A stretch of 64,000 nucleotides of DNA from Ridgeia piscesae (GCA_025642075.2 JAODUO010001368.1:113501-177500); one strand, 5' to 3'; shown: positions 12,361 through 35,085, numbered from the stretch's first letter. A program made the numbers and translations. The notes: a model not told the origin generated them from the sequence alone.

Positions 12361-12867
12361 AATATTTACAGGCGGCTGCCGCACTGTCTCCATTTTTTTA
12401 AATATTAATAGTTAATTATTTGCGAAATTGGTTTGATGCTAGGCATGATATTATTAAGTAGTGATAGTTAGTAGTACCATAAACATTATTATACACAGCC
12501 TGTAGTTGAGCAATTGGTAGCTGAAGTTGAGCTCCTTGAAAAACACCTACTTTAACATCAACCAATGAAATCGTGCAACCATTTGGGTGATTTCAGACCG
12601 ACGCTACTCGTGGTAGATGCAATGTCTATGATGCGAATGGGTCATTGACATTATTGAGATTCCCACCAGTCGTGTATTCGTCTTCAAATTGGGGCAGGTA
12701 ATTGAGCGGTTCCCACGGCTGACGGGAGTGAAGCAATACCGACTGGCGAAGTCAACTGGTATAATTATTATAGTTGACTCTGCTCATGTGCACGGTTTCG
12801 GAGATGAACAACCATGGGTACTAGTGCAGCGCAACGACCCTGGCTTGCGCGATGATGTATGACACTC

Positions 12868-12942
12868 ATATATATATATGTATATATATATGTGTATATA
12901 TATATATATGTATATATATGTATATATATATATATATATATA
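12868..12942. repeat. (TA)n tract with interspersed G
   Basis: Imperfect TA/TATG repeats of about 75 bp. Confidence 0.95.
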
Positions 12943-12955
12943 ATTTATATTGTTC

Positions 12956-12986
12956 AACTAGCGAGACAATAATTGGCTCGCTAGTT
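12956..12986. repeat. Perfect 10-bp-arm hairpin
   Basis: AACTAGCGAG and CTCGCTAGTT form a perfect inverted repeat around an 11-base loop, just after an AT tract. It could be a foldback remnant. Confidence 0.6.
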
Positions 12987-12989
12987 GGA

Positions 12990-14085
12990 AATGCGAATGC
13001 TTCTTATACAATGGTGCAGATGGTTCGCGCACGTATCGCGACACGTCTGTTACGTCACTTACACTTATTTGAAAACGAATAAGGCAGCAATCTGGCCGTT
13101 TTTTTACAGGAGTTCAGACGAGTTATTTGAATGGTCTAGAAAACTGAGACGGGGAACGATGCATTGGTGTTATATGGTCGCAATACTAACATGGGCTCTG
13201 AGCGGTAATGTAGTATACTCTATCTTATTGTTTGACATTTATTGGACGTGAACGCATGTGCATCAATCATTAAATGAACACGAGACATCGTGACTGCGTG
13301 CGGTAGTTAAAGGCAAGCCCCGAATCCCATTGACAGTGTCTCACTATCTGTATTTTTAACTGGCAATATGTCGTAGGGATACATCACGCCAGTGATACTA
13401 TATTGCTGACGCGTGTCGGGCTAATTTGGGCAACATTATGGGAGTAATAAATCCCACAAGTCGCATTTTCGCATTAGTTTTTATTTTTAGATATCAAACT
13501 ACGAAATGCTCCCTCCAAATATGGTGCCATCGAGCCGCAGCCAAAGCATCATATTTAAAATAATTTAGTTAGTCATTGTGTCATTCACATAGGCTAGACT
13601 AGGGACCTGTATAATATGACGCCTAGCTGTATATGTACATGTTGAAAAGAAATGGAGTGGATTAATCACGTTAATGTGTCTAGTTTAAAATTAACCAGAG
13701 CAGTGAATCATTAAAACGTGTACTATCATATACGACAATAGTCAATGCGTAGTTGTTGTGCTTTCAACTTCATGCAACCAGCTCAGATGGGGGTAGTCGT
13801 CCGGAGTAGATGTTTTATTATTGTTTTTAAAGACAGGCCTGACTGACTAGTTCTGAAAGCAGGAAGTAGCAAGCAGGCCATCTATTAAAAAGTCTCATTC
13901 CATTCACCCAGCTTAGCCGGCTTAGTCTTAGACAGGGAGTAGTTATTAGTATTTCATCCGGTTTTCATGAAATATTTCGTGATTTTTCTTGATTTCCACC
14001 CTTTTTAATATAAATATGTTGGTAAAATGGTCATCAGTGAGAAGTCATTTTGATATTGCAAACACGTTTACGTGATTAACACAAG
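12990..14085. other. No supported gene
   Basis: Short open frames only; nothing recognisable on either strand. Confidence 0.45.
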
Positions 14086-14089
14086 GGAA

Positions 14090-14335
14090 TTTGAGGCCAT
14101 CATCGAGGCCTGCTATTTGGATACCAACAGCTCGAAAAACTCACTGGTCCCCGTGGCATAATTATGACCACAACCGCGTATCATTTAGACTCGCGGCATG
14201 GACATTGCGTGTTGAGGTATATAATATTGATTATCGGTATATTTTGCAAATGTATCTTAATATGTTTGTTTAAAACCGGCATGTTTTGATTCATGTGTTC
14301 GACTGGTGGGCTCGCTAGCATGTTACGTGACCCAT
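14090..14335. repeat. Repeat block A0, related to 39700-39960
   Basis: Shares ordered blocks with 39700-39960: GACTCGCGGCA, TTTGCAAATGT, AAACCGGC and GATTCATGTGTTCGA(C/T)TGG. Divergence is substantial, with indels. It is the first of a series of blocks that occur in the same order here and within 39.7-54.1 kb. Confidence 0.55.
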
Positions 14336-15259
14336 GTCACATAATACGCTCATCAGGACTGACAGGAGGCACTGCACAGACTGGAGCGGAGGTCACCAGC
14401 GAATTTCAAATTTCGAAGAGTGAACATTTATTTATCTGTACCACTGTTGTTTTCTCCCGCTGCAATATATTCCATGTCTACATGTCAGTCTGAGAAGATA
14501 GAACAAAATAAATCTAAGTTATAATAACGGGGTGCGAAAATAAACATGAAGGCGCCAAATCTATGAAAATATGCGGTACGATCAGCGCAGAGAAGATGAA
14601 CCAGGCATCTGTGTACGCGCGGAGACCAAAAACAGTGCGTCCTCATGTTTAAGTGGTTTTATGACAAATTTGAATATGCATGCAATATAGTACAAACGGT
14701 ATATTTCTAACACCTATTTCGTAGGATTTGGGCAACTGTTAGAAATGTTGCTTTGAGTGAAGTACTTACAAAGATAGATTAGTAGGCCCCACGCTATAAA
14801 TCTCGTAAAAGACGCCTGGTCACAAATCGTGCGTGCTATCTGCACAGATGATGAACCTGATGTCATACAGCTTTCCTTAGTCTTAGATACAGATGTTTAA
14901 AATGCCTATTTTGCTAAATGCTCATGCTCTTTGGCGTAGCCTGCAGACGTATTTGAAATCAGCAAATAAACTACTGCTAGAGTGTAGTAAGAAAATCATT
15001 TGCTGTATTACAACACGGTCCGGACCAATGTAATAGTGTTAAAGCTGCTCCCTCCACTCATTCTCGTAAACACCGTTTGCTTCTAGCGATTATTAGTAAT
15101 TTCACACAAGAACGGAGATATCAAATACTCCCTAATGATTGCCTAGTTGGTTTATGCATACATGTTACCTCTTTTTTTCTGAAATTAATAAAATATATAT
15201 GAAATATTTCGATTTTCGTTTCGATCGGGCCCGAAACCTAACTATGGAAATGGAACTTT

Positions 15260-15660
15260 GAAGTTTGAGCGGAATACGCTTTAGTCTTCACGCGAACGAG
15301 GCTTGGGGGCGAGATTGACCTTCACCCTGTCGAGTTGTTTACGTTTAGGAACAGTGAGTCTAGGCACAAACATGATGTTTATATGCCACCAACACGGCAA
15401 ATTAAGGAGACAAAGACAGCATCAACTAACGCATGATTGGAAAAGAACATGGAACTAAGCAGTGAACAGCATGACTTCAGAACAGTGACAGTGCCCTTTG
15501 CAAGCTACGGGCACCGTGGGCCGGCGAGCTGTTTGCGTTGCGGCCGTGGCGTAGGCTGGTGTGTGATCAGTACGTCAGTCACAATGTCGGATACAATGAC
15601 CGGTCAATGTCTATTCTCTACACCGTCACTGACTACAGTCCACATGCAGCGTTCGCACAG
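15260..15660. repeat. Repeat block A1, related to 41250-41515
   Basis: ATGTTTATATGCCACCAACA, GAACAGCATGACTT and AGTGACAGTGC..TTTGCAA recur in order at 41250-41515. The block is non-coding as far as I can read. Confidence 0.65.
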
Positions 15661-15667
15661 AGGTTCT

Positions 15668-15690
15668 TCACACACACACACACACACACA
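15668..15690. repeat. (CA)n microsatellite
   Basis: Short CA dinucleotide run. Confidence 0.9.
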
Positions 15691-15839
15691 ATTGTTAGAG
15701 AAACATACTGTAAATAGATAACATATACATACTATATACATATAATAACATTATGTACATAACAAATATGTACAACACTTTGACCATGTTGGATATTATG
15801 CTTTATAAATAATAAATATATTAAATAAAGTAACTAGAT

Positions 15840-16835
15840 TATACTTTATTTATTAAAAAATAAGTAGATATAAAATAATTTTTGTTTTTTTATTTAATGC
15901 GTTGTATCGTTAGACCTAAAAAGTGGCTAAACTAGTCACGGTCCTTGCTGAGAGTTACATGTATACACTCAATTCTATGAAAAGTACTGGCTAGAGATAG
16001 TGGTGATTACGTTTTATTTTGTACAATTAATATTTTCACATATTAATTTCAGTGTGGCGGAATGTTTCCCACATTAGTAGAAATGTTCAATATAACAGGT
16101 CTGAGTAATGTATATATAACATGTGTGCATATAAATTTTATAACACGAATAAAACAATTATATTACCATGGTATTGACTTTGGCTAAGTGTGTCTCACAT
16201 ATAAAATATTATACATGTCAGAGCCATGTTAATTGTCACTTTGTTTCTTGTATAGGCAGATGCGGATGTACAGTAACATGCCAGGAAGCTGGTATGCAGT
16301 ATCACCAAAGACAGTGAACTCACACAATGTCATCGATATCCAAGCTGATGTAATTCACCAAATAATGTCGAACCTGTCTATACAGTGTCGAGAGAGGTTG
16401 ACCAAAGGCTCATGCCATATTTGACAGACCATGGCATCCACCGTTCCATCACCAACTGCAAAGTTAGTCAGGCATCATCATATTCGCATGTCAAGCACTC
16501 TGCATTCTACATTGGTCTCTAATCAGTCAGGGTATCTGACCGGCATGGAAGCCAGTGTACACACCACCAGTACTGCGGAGTCTGTCACGATGCAACACAC
16601 ACTACAACTGGGATCACTTCACTTGGTCGACATTCGAATACTTGACATTTAATATGCAGCATCTTGCACGGCACATAGCTGTATAGTCTTGTCCATAAAT
16701 ACAACTGTCCTGTATAGCATATTAACTTGTTAAACTAGTGGTAGTAAGCATTGTTCAGTTTCTTGTTGACCTGTAAAGAAAAGCATGTATTCAGTTTCAC
16801 TAAACAAACAACATGCATCATTTTTTATATTTTAT
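15840..16835. repeat. Repeat block A2, intact relative of a copy split at 45.4-54.1 kb
   Basis: Landmarks AGAGTTACATGT, CATGTCAGAGCCATGTTAAT, GTCACTTTGTTTCTTGTATA, CAGTGAACTCACAC and AGTCTGTCACG match 45400-46083. The remaining part (ACATTTAATATGCAGCA, TAGCATATTAACTTGT, CAGTTTCTTGTTGACCTG) matches 53836-54060. Here the two halves are contiguous, so this copy shows the uninterrupted arrangement. Frames through it are broken and it looks like an old element. Confidence 0.75.
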
Positions 16836-16999
16836 GTCAAACATGAATATGTGATGTTGTCTAGTCGAAGCAAATGTTGGAAATGACAAAATAAATTTAT
16901 TGTGATGCCAACAGCTCATTTCCCTCAGAAAATATTCAAGCAGTCATAATATGTATGTCTACCTTCTTCAACACTATTATTGATTTCTTGAATCATTGC

Positions 17000-17215
17000 T
17001 GCAGTATTTCCCCTGCTATATGATCAGTGAGGTGGACCACCTCAGTATTTTTCTAAGCCAATTTGCACAAATTATGCCAGGATGGCCACCTCATAAGTAT
17101 TTCTTGCTATAAACATGTTTACACTTGTAGCTGTGCATTTGTTTCCTCTCTATTTCCCAGGGAATAAGTTAAAACATCCTTCAGAATGCACCATTTTAAA
17201 GGTAATTTTAAAAAT
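17000..17215. repeat. Dispersed repeat, copy 2 (paired with 4981-5180)
   Basis: Same ordered blocks as the first copy, but no minisatellite follows. Confidence 0.6.
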
Positions 17216-19107
17216 TGATCTACATAGCCATGCTCATTAATGTCTGTGTTGACACACCTAGTATAATATGCATTATAGAAGTGCAAAGATCATTCTAGTT
17301 TTCCATGTTCAAGATAATATGTGAATGAAAACAAATGTGTATTTAAATGTACATATTAAAATATGTTGATAAGTTATACGTTGTTGATTGTTAACATGTT
17401 TCAATTACCTGGATTGATCAGATATGAGCCTCCCGCAGACTACATATCCTCCCTGCATCTGCCATACCCATGTGACTGCCTGAATCTTAGCCTCTCCTCT
17501 GCCTTGTCTCACGTTTGCATTGAAGTGTGGCCTGTAGCAATATTATAATTCGAATATATTATGCATTCATATACAGCTGTGATGAAAATGTTGATAAATA
17601 TGTGAAATCAGCTGGCATGTGTGAGTTGAAAGGTACCAGGTACATAGACTACAGCCAGGCATCATTGACTACAACGGAACAAGTGCAAGAATGTTATACG
17701 TAATACTTGCATGATAATTATAGTGTACACCTATTGTATTAACATTTTATTTTCATGTTTATTTGTTATTGAATCATCACCATCAATCATCGTTGTCATA
17801 AAAATCTAAGTTAGTTTGCATAAAATATTATGGAAATCATCAACATTCAGTAATAGTACTGAAATGTGAGTCACAAAACACTGTTTTAATAATTGTGAAA
17901 TATAATATAATTCTCCGTTTGACGTTCTGTTACACGAAATAACGGATGCTCCCCCTAAAAATACAACGCTTCTTGCCCGACCAACAAGAGCTACTACCAG
18001 TCCCCCATGTCAATTGTATTTATCATTTCGTCCCTCACGTCATCTATTCTCTCTGGATGTGTACTTTCGCAATTACTAAGTTTATTAACAAAATCATGCG
18101 TAATAAAATACAATACCGGTACATATTAACACAGGTTGTGACTTGTGTCTGGCTGAGTGATGCCAAGCGATATCGATGGTGACTGTCAACTCAGTCTCAA
18201 ACTGGCTTGCCTGTCAGACTTATAATTATTATAATCTTACAAGTTAGAGAATCCGCGTCGAGTAGACGTTCGCAAGAGTGAATTAGCCCCCGACTAGTCG
18301 CTCTTGTTACTAACTGCGTTAATGCACTTAATGCGTACCTCCATAGAAGAATCACTTTGCCTTTGGAATCTTAGTCATGACGCGCAAAAGCACGTGCGAT
18401 TTGTTATTGTGCCGCAGTAGGTCGATCTCGCATAAAGCGACCCAAAAAGCAAAGGACGTCGGCAGCTGCTGATTGTTTCCCCAGTTATACCCGGTGTAAC
18501 GGCGATTCTTTTTTACGATAAACAAATGACAAGTACGCAATAAAAAAATTAACTGTCTGTGCATACTAGTTAAACATCTGGTCATAAAAAAAACCCAACG
18601 CCATCGATAAAAATGGTGGATATGAATTTCGACAAATATGTACTATACAGATTAATTCGGTACCACCAGAAAGTCGATATTGAACGTATAATTATGGCTC
18701 TGTGTGATGCACTTCCTGAGATATCAGGATAATGTGTTTTGGCGGATTTGTTTAAAGGAAAAAATCACGATTTCTGAAAGACATGCCATTATTTGCTGTA
18801 GGCACTATTAATATGTTTTCTGCGTCAACTCAATAATTTCGTATATATGTTACTTCTAACTGCCTCTAGCATTTTGTTTATGAAAAAACTAAGTCGGCTG
18901 ATTTGACAGCAGACCATTTGTTAAACAGCTTGAAAAGATCACTTAGTCTTCAAAGTGGCAGCAATGAACCTGGCTTCCAACAAAGTAATACTCTCGCTAC
19001 TGAAGTGCTAATTACCCATTGTCATATAACTCACATGTAACTGAACAATAGTAGTGGGAAACATTTCGTCTATTTGAAACTCAATTTCAAAAAATGTGCA
19101 CCTCCAG
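17216..19107. other. Presumed intron or 5' flank of gene 1; no exon recognised
   Basis: The first recognised exon of gene 1 starts at 19108 in phase 1, so coding sequence must lie further 5'. I searched this stretch for signal-peptide-like or Cys-rich open segments with AG/GT borders and found none I would defend. Confidence 0.4.
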
Positions 19108-28533
<9,426 letters not shown>

Positions 28534-28701
28534 CTTGCTGCATGCCTCATGGGCGTAGCATACATTTATGGACAGAACACATGGATTTCATTGATATTTG
28601 CAACGACGTTAATGACGACTGCACCAAATTTGTGTTTTGTTTGTTTACTGATTTTATGACACGACATGACAGTAGTATCCACGGGATGTTTCATAATGCC
28701 G

Positions 28702-28707
28702 AATAAA
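28702..28707 (+). terminator. Candidate poly(A) signal of gene 1
   Basis: AATAAA about 170 bp after the proposed stop codon. Its position is compatible with a 3' UTR of about 190 bases. Confidence 0.45.
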
Positions 28708-28954
28708 ATGGACGCTGTCATTACGGTTGACATCCGGTTACTTGTTCTCGCACACACGCGCGCGCACGCACGTTTGTGCGTATACATACCTATATATGCA
28801 CATTGCGAAAAACCTCTTACATTGCGAAAAACCTCGCACTCTGCTGATTTTACATTTATAGCACACGACCGGTGACGTCATTGGGATATTATTTAACGCC
28901 CAGGTAAAATAATAACGTAAGCGCGACAGCTCAGTGAATGATACTTAGCCCGTT

Positions 28955-29295
28955 GTAGCATTTAAATTGTACCTGGTGTTATCAACTATCCGGGTGTCTT
29001 TTCTACGCATGCATGATAAATGTAAAATTGTCAATACCCAGCGAAACGCAATGCAATCATGTTTTCAATACCACGGACTGTTTGTTAGGACGTATATTGT
29101 CTTTCAGCAATCATTTGTCGCAAATTAACACGAAGCAAACAAGTGTTGAGGCATGTTTTGACAGCAAGCGAAAGTACATGACTGCTGTGCGACATAATCC
29201 GTGAGAGTACTGATACCATAAGTGGTTTGCGTTTCGCAGCAAATTTGTGATTTTTATCGCTCATGCGCAATAACCCGGATAGTTTATAATGCACA
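28955..29295. mobile_element. Palindromic MITE-like element, copy 1
   Basis: The outer ends pair as TTATCAACTATCCGGGT and ACCCGGATAGTTTATAA, with further matching inside (ACGCATGCATGATAAATGTAAA against TTTTTATCGCTCATGCGCAATAA). The interior (ATTTGTCGCAAATTAA, GGCATGTTTTGA, CATAATCCGTGA) matches 39230-39340. Confidence 0.65.
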
Positions 29296-29659
29296 CAAAA
29301 TGTAAATGCTACACCGCCACATACTGTCAGATGTCCAATGCAGGGCAGACACCCTTGATTTTGAGGAAGGGGCTATGAAATTCCCATTTGGAATGGAAAA
29401 CTGTCAGTTAAAAAAATCCGATATGCTAGATTGAAAGGGCAATATATGTGCCTTTTACAGTGCTGTGCTACAACGAACAATACAGAAGACGAGGAAAAGT
29501 GATATCCAAGCAGAGGTGTGAAGTCTTGATCACTGTAATGACATTCAAAGCAAAACTAGTATCAGATTATCAGAGTTATTCAAAACAGACACAGAATACA
29601 ACCTTCTTCTACCCTTATTTGTTACACTATTAAGTGAAAAAGTAATTAACAACGACATG

Positions 29660-30167
29660 TACTAAGGCACTATTGTGTATTGTGAAATTCCACAAGAAAG
29701 GTGACCTGACGAGGCATAAGCTTGTCGTCAATTCCAACAAGACCTACAAGATTATTATAACACGATTATCAGCGGCAGTTGACAAACTGCTAAGAAATGA
29801 TCAAGCTGGATTCTGAAAAGAAAGAGGCTGTACAGACCACATATTTACTCAGAACTTATCATCGAACAGTGCACAGAATGGCAGATAGTATTGTGTATAA
29901 ACTTATTGACTTTGAAAAAGCATTTGACAGCATACAGAGAAACATATAGTATTAGGAGTAAAGAACGGACATATGGAATTCCATCACACATGTGGATCTC
30001 ATCAAGCTCAGTCAGATATTGTATGCAATGTAAAGTATGGTGTCATTGAATTGTGCACGATGTCAGCAGTCCTATTCAACAATGATATAGACTGTGTTAT
30101 GAAGAAAACAACAGAAGGGCCAATACGAGGGATAATATGGAGATTGTTCTCCTTCCTCGAAGATGAC
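29660..30167 (+). mobile_element. LINE C, 5' part: RTE-like RT interrupted by another LINE
   Basis: Reads IVKFHKKGDLTRHKLVVNSN, IITRLSAAVDKLLRNDQAGF, a GCTDHIFTQN block, a decayed motif A (DFEKAFDSIQR equivalent), then NVKYGVIELCT, LFNNDIDCVMKKTTEGPIRG and IIWRLFSFLEDD. The reading is cut at 30167 and resumes at 34479, so the element was intact through this point before the second LINE arrived. Stops occur in several frames. Confidence 0.8.
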
Positions 30168-30248
30168 AGCGGGGTATCAAGTAACACATGCAGCAGTGTA
30201 TTACGCAACTTCAGCACAGCGCGCGCGGCTCCAGCACAGCGCGTAACA

Positions 30249-30954
30249 ATGGCCACGGGCAAGCAAGATAAACATCTTCGGTTTGCTTGTGGCAGCAGTG
30301 ACAACGACATGTTGGATGCGATAAAAGAAGCGCTTGAGGATGTCTGGATGACAACGTCGTATCCGGCTTCGCAAAACGGATTGCTTCAGTCGTAACGGAG
30401 ACAATCGCAACACGACTGAACGCTACGGACAAGTCGCTGCGTGACAAAGATGAAAAACTCAAGCAGCTGGAGGAGCATGTGAACGAGTTGATGCCCACTT
30501 AGATCATATGGAACAGTACAGTAGACGGTCCTCAGTTCGAGTGACTGGCATTAAGGAACACGATGGCGAAGACCTTGATCGGATTGTAACCAACCTGATA
30601 GACGACATGAATTTCCAAGATATGAATATCAACAATATCAATCGTATGCACCGCGTAGGGCCTCGAAACTCGTTGAAAAAAAATCATGCGCGACAAGTAA
30701 TAATCCAGTTCAAAGATTATAAATCGAAACCAACCTTCAGCAAAGCAAGGAAATCTCTCCGAGGAAAGCACCCGAATGTGTATATCGCGGAGGACCTCAC
30801 TAAGCCAAGATCCAGGCTACTATATCTAGCAAGAACGTTGAAGAAAGCACGCAAAGTTCAAGACTGCTGGTCGTATGATGGGAGGATTATGATCAAAGAC
30901 TTGCAGGGGAAAATCGGCAACGTTAACAGTGGAGATGACCTGAACAGATTCTAG
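30249..30954 (+). pseudogene. Nested LINE ORF1: coiled coil plus L1-ORF1p-like RNA-binding domain
   Basis: The first segment starts MATGKQDKHLRFACG. After a frameshift comes a heptad-rich coiled coil (TETIATRLNATDKSLRDKDE, KLKQLEEHVNEL). After a second shift comes the intact 30508-30954 frame: EQYSRRSSVRVTGIKEHDGE, then MHRVGPRN, RQVIIQFKDYKSKP and VYIAEDLTKPRSRLLYLART. This is the Transposase_22/L1 ORF1p pattern (RRM plus C-terminal domain), an RNA chaperone that coats LINE RNA. In invertebrates it also occurs in CR1/L2-like elements. Confidence 0.75.
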
Positions 30955-31429
30955 ACACTGCTGTCTGTAGTGCTACTACAGTTAACAATCAGGTGGATTG
31001 GACACTTGCTATGTGCAGAGTCATGCGACATTATTCCGACAAAGTTTCGTTGAGAAAGAACATCCTGTTCAGAATATTCTGCTCTGCTCTGCTTGGACTC
31101 TAGCCTGCTTAATTATGTTACTCTTTATTTTTATTATGATTTTATTTGTTGTTAACACTTTTATCACATGCGAGTTACCACGCAACAATGCATTATATGA
31201 TGCTATATATGAATGAATGTTATCACGTTTACCACTTATACTGTATACATAAGTGTATGTATATATTTGTTGATAATCCAATTGAGTCATTTTACTAGAA
31301 TTACATTATCTTCAGATGATGAGTATGATTATGAAAACACTAGCCGCAATATGAGGACTTAGATCGTCATTATAATTGTATAACAAGCAATAATGTACTT
31401 ACAACCAATGAGTAATGATAACTATGCTA

Positions 31430-32100
31430 AGGGGCTTTCTGCGATGCATTTGAATGTTAGAAGTATACCGAGGAAAATAGATAAGCTGAACAATTATTTA
31501 TTGTCGCTCGATATACAGGTTTCAATAATTGGTCTAACAGAAACCTGGCTTAACTTCAGAGTTATATGAACTTCCAGAATATAAAAGTATTCATCTTACT
31601 AGACCCTCCAGAAAACGAGGAGGAGTATCGTTATACATTCACAAAAATTATGATTACGTAGAAACGCCAAATATGAATATTATGACTGCGCTTATAGAAT
31701 GTATTTTTGTTGAGGTTATTGTTCAAACCAGATAACACAAAAGAACAATATTGGTCGGTATAGTGTACAGACCCCCAAATACAAACTTTAGTGCATTTAC
31801 AGAACAAATCACAAATATTGTACGTACATTAAGAATTGAAAACAAACAATGTTATATAACGGGCGATTTTAACTTAAATTTGTAAAACTATGATCACCAT
31901 ATGGAAACTCATGATTATGTAGATGCAATGTTTTCCAATTCTTTAATACCTCAAATTACGAAGCTGACTAGAATTACAGCAACTACAGCCTCATTGATAG
32001 ATAATATTTATAGTAATTACATTCTTGGTGAATACAATCAACTTCAAGGAATATTATACTGAGATAATTCTGATCATTTACCAATATTTATATTAACCAC
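31430..32100 (+). pseudogene. Nested LINE endonuclease domain
   Basis: Broken frames give LSAMHLNVRSIPRKIDKLNN, VSIIGLTETWLN, PSRKRGGVSLYIHKNYDYVE, ILVGIVYRPPNTNFSAFTEQ, YITGDFNLNL and DNSDHLPIFI. These are the ordered motifs of APE-type endonucleases (N, E in TETW, YRPP, GDFN, SDH), with in-frame stops. Confidence 0.75.
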
Positions 32101-32749
32101 AAGATTATGTTACAACAGAGACTAGAAAATATACTCATCATATTATATCTTTATTCAAAAGCACCATAGAGGCAACATGTTGGAAAGATGTCTATGCATG
32201 TAAAGATCCCCAAATAATTTGCACTGAATTTTAAAGACAATTTCACAGGTGTATAACAAAAAGGGTTAAGAAAGAGAAACATAAAGCATGGATTACCAAA
32301 GGGCTTAGGAATTCCATAAAACTAAGCACAAACTATATAAGTATTTTCTATATACAAAAACTGCATTTAATGAAACCAATTATAAAAGATACAACAATAA
32401 ACTAACGCAACTTATTAAAGTAGCAGAGCGCTATCACTATCAAAAGGAATTTGATAAGCACAAGAGTGACTTGAAAAGCATATGGCAAATGATACGAGAA
32501 ATTATTGGCAAGAAGACATCATCACAGCAAACACAAGAATTCTTAATAAATGGCACTCTAATACGAGATAGGCAATTAATAGCTGATAAATATAATGAAT
32601 ACTTCACGACCACTCGTTGAGAATTAACCAAGGACATACCAACAGTTGCAAAAAGCCTGAGGATTATCTTGATGGAATTTATAAAAACTCAATGGTTTAG
32701 CATCTAAAACCACAGATGAGATAAGGATAATCATAGAGAAATAAAAAAA

Positions 32750-33691
32750 CTGCAGTCGTGGATGGGATGGTATAAAACCAGACATCGTCAAACAAACTTA
32801 CTCTAGTATGATTGAACCATTAAGCCACATTATACATTTATCGTTTGACAACGGATATGTACTTTATGAATTACAAATAGCTAATATAGTGACGATTTTA
32901 AAAAGGAGATGTTACACTAATCAGTAACTATAGACCAATTTCCGCATTACCGGTATTTTCTAAAATATTTGAAAAACCTTGAATATATTGATAAATATAA
33001 ATTTGGTCAAATTATCAATTTGGATTCGCAAAAGGATATTCTACTTACATGTCTTTAACAATATTAATTGATCAAATAACAAGCGCAATGGACAAAGGTG
33101 AATACATAATAGGACTTTTGTTTTAGATTTCGCCAAAGCATTTGATACAGTGAACCATGACATCCTATTAAGAAAACTAAACCATTATGGAATAAGAGGA
33201 ACTGTCCTCCAGTGGTTTCACAGTTATCTATCTAGTAGAAAACAAACAGTAAGAATCAGTGAAACCAATTCTGATCTTAAAAATATAACTTGCGGAGTGC
33301 CACAAGTATCAATATTAGGTCCCTTATTATTTCTTATCTCTATATATGATTTAAGTGCTATGTCACAAATCACCTTTCCGATAATTTATGCAGATGACAC
33401 TAATATTTTATACAAGGGAAAGATTTGCAAAAATTGGTACATGATTTAAATATTGAAATACAACAATTTTCACTGTGGCTTAAAGCTAATAAACTTTCGA
33501 TAAATATCAAGAAAACATTTAGCAATATTCCTAGTGTAAGACACTGTTATACTCAATTTATTGGAGTGATAACAGATAATAAAATCAATTGGAATGAACA
33601 TATAAAATATACGTTTAAAAACATATCTAAGAGTGTAGGCATTTTCTCGAAAATCAAGAACAAAGTGAATAAACAAACTTTGTTTAACTAA
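32750..33691 (+). pseudogene. Nested LINE reverse transcriptase domain
   Basis: GWDGIKPDIVK, FAKAFDTVNHDILLRKLNHY (motif A), CGVPQVSILGPLLFLISIYD (motif B), PIIYADDTNILYKGK (motif C), then IEIQQFSLWLKANKLSINIK. Motifs are in order across at least three frames. Confidence 0.8.
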
Positions 33692-34478
33692 TATTATACC
33701 TTCATATACCTTTTATTATATATTATAATATAGCAGAGGGAAGAACCCCAACAATATATTTATATTGCAAAAACAAATCATTCGTATAATAAGTCATGCT
33801 GAATTCAGAAGTCATATATATATGTTTTATTTAAAGCACATCAAATTATGAACATATATCAACTGACCAAACATGTAACTTATATATTAATGTACAAACA
33901 TAACAGGGGTATGTTACCAAATATATTTAATGACATGTTCATGAAGCACACACCCTCACACAAGTAAAATATGAGACAATATGTAGCTTACACAATAGCA
34001 CATTGCAAAACCAATACCAAACAAAACACACTAACTGTTGATCCAAAAATATGGAAAACTGTTATTATGAAGAACCACATTGATGATTGTACGTCTATGA
34101 ATATATTCAAAAAGGCAATGAAACAATACATCTGGAAAACATATTAACAAGAAACACTGCTCAATTATGATGCAGTGGTATAATTCAGTATTATAGTATG
34201 TATGAATAATTGCGAATAGCATAGCTAATAGCTGAATTGACAAAATGTATCATCATGTTTTTTATGACATTTATTTGATTAACTGTGGTGTGTTCGCATC
34301 AGCATAATTACACCAAGGTGGCATACATGTTTTGTTATTAATTTAAAAAGGGTATTATAAGCAGTTTGCTTCTTTCCTGCTTATTGTTAATTGTCTATTC
34401 TGATTTGTATGTATATGTCATGTGTTTGCATTCAGTATTGTTTCAGACAATCAGCCAATAAAGCAATTGTGTGTTATC

Positions 34479-35080
34479 ATGACGACTTCGCTGATGATGT
34501 AGCCCTCCTGTCCCACAAACGACAAGACTTGAGAAAAAACAAGAAAACTCATCAGAAATTAGGAGTAGAAATATTAACACAAAAAAACAAGGTGATGAAT
34601 CGTGTATCCAGTATCACGAAAAACTACAAACCACGGACACTTTCAGCTAACTAGGAAGCATCATATATGAAGATGTAGGGGCCAATATTGGCATCAAGTA
34701 TCGCATCAATAAGGCCAGAGTTGCTTTCTTCAGATTGAAACCTGCTTGTAGATCAGCAATATATTCCACAAGAAAAAAACTTAAGTTATATCAAAGCTGT
34801 GCCCTCTCCATCCTTTTATATGGCGCAGAATGCTGGCGTATAATGGAATAAAACATTAAACAACTTTCTACATTCCACATACAATTTCCTTGAAACATAA
34901 TGAGAATACTGTGCACACCCCAACTACAGTGAAGTGAACCAGAAAACAACAACATTTGCTTCAGAATTAGTTGAAAACAAGTCCGATCTCTTAGCTCAAC
35001 AAGGTTTTAATCATTTTAAGCACTTTCTATTTTCAATGATTTGTTTCCTCATCTTTGGCTCAGTATTGTGCCGTTCAACA
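34479..35080 (+). mobile_element. LINE C, 3' part: RTE-like RT resumed after the insertion
   Basis: Begins DDFADDVALLSHKRQDLRKN (motif C) and continues through KVMNRVSSITKN, an SIKYRINKARVAFFRLKPAC-like block, a KLKLYQSCALSILLYGAECW-like block and QLSTFH. It continues exactly where the 5' part stopped. The end near 35080 is approximate. Confidence 0.8.
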
Positions 35081-35085
35081 TATAA

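Larger units (their letters stand above)
30168..34478 (+). mobile_element. Nested 4.3-kb LINE (CR1/L2-type) inside LINE C
   Basis: Flanked by ATGAC on both sides (30163-30167 and 34479-34483). Removing it rejoins LINE C as LEDD-DFADD, the normal RTE sequence. Contents in order: ORF1 with coiled coil and RRM-like domain, an APE-type endonuclease, RT, and an AATAAA (34458-34463) near the 3' end. It appears close to full length but has many stops and frameshifts. The RT type (VNHDILLRKLNHYGIRG, CGVPQVSILGPLLFL, YADDTN) fits the CR1/L2/Crack group; the exact clade is uncertain. Confidence 0.85.

Noticed and set aside
18613..18732. 39-codon ORF starting MVDMNFDKYVLYRLIRYHQK
   Set aside because: Short, no splice partners or domain; expected by chance in this much sequence.
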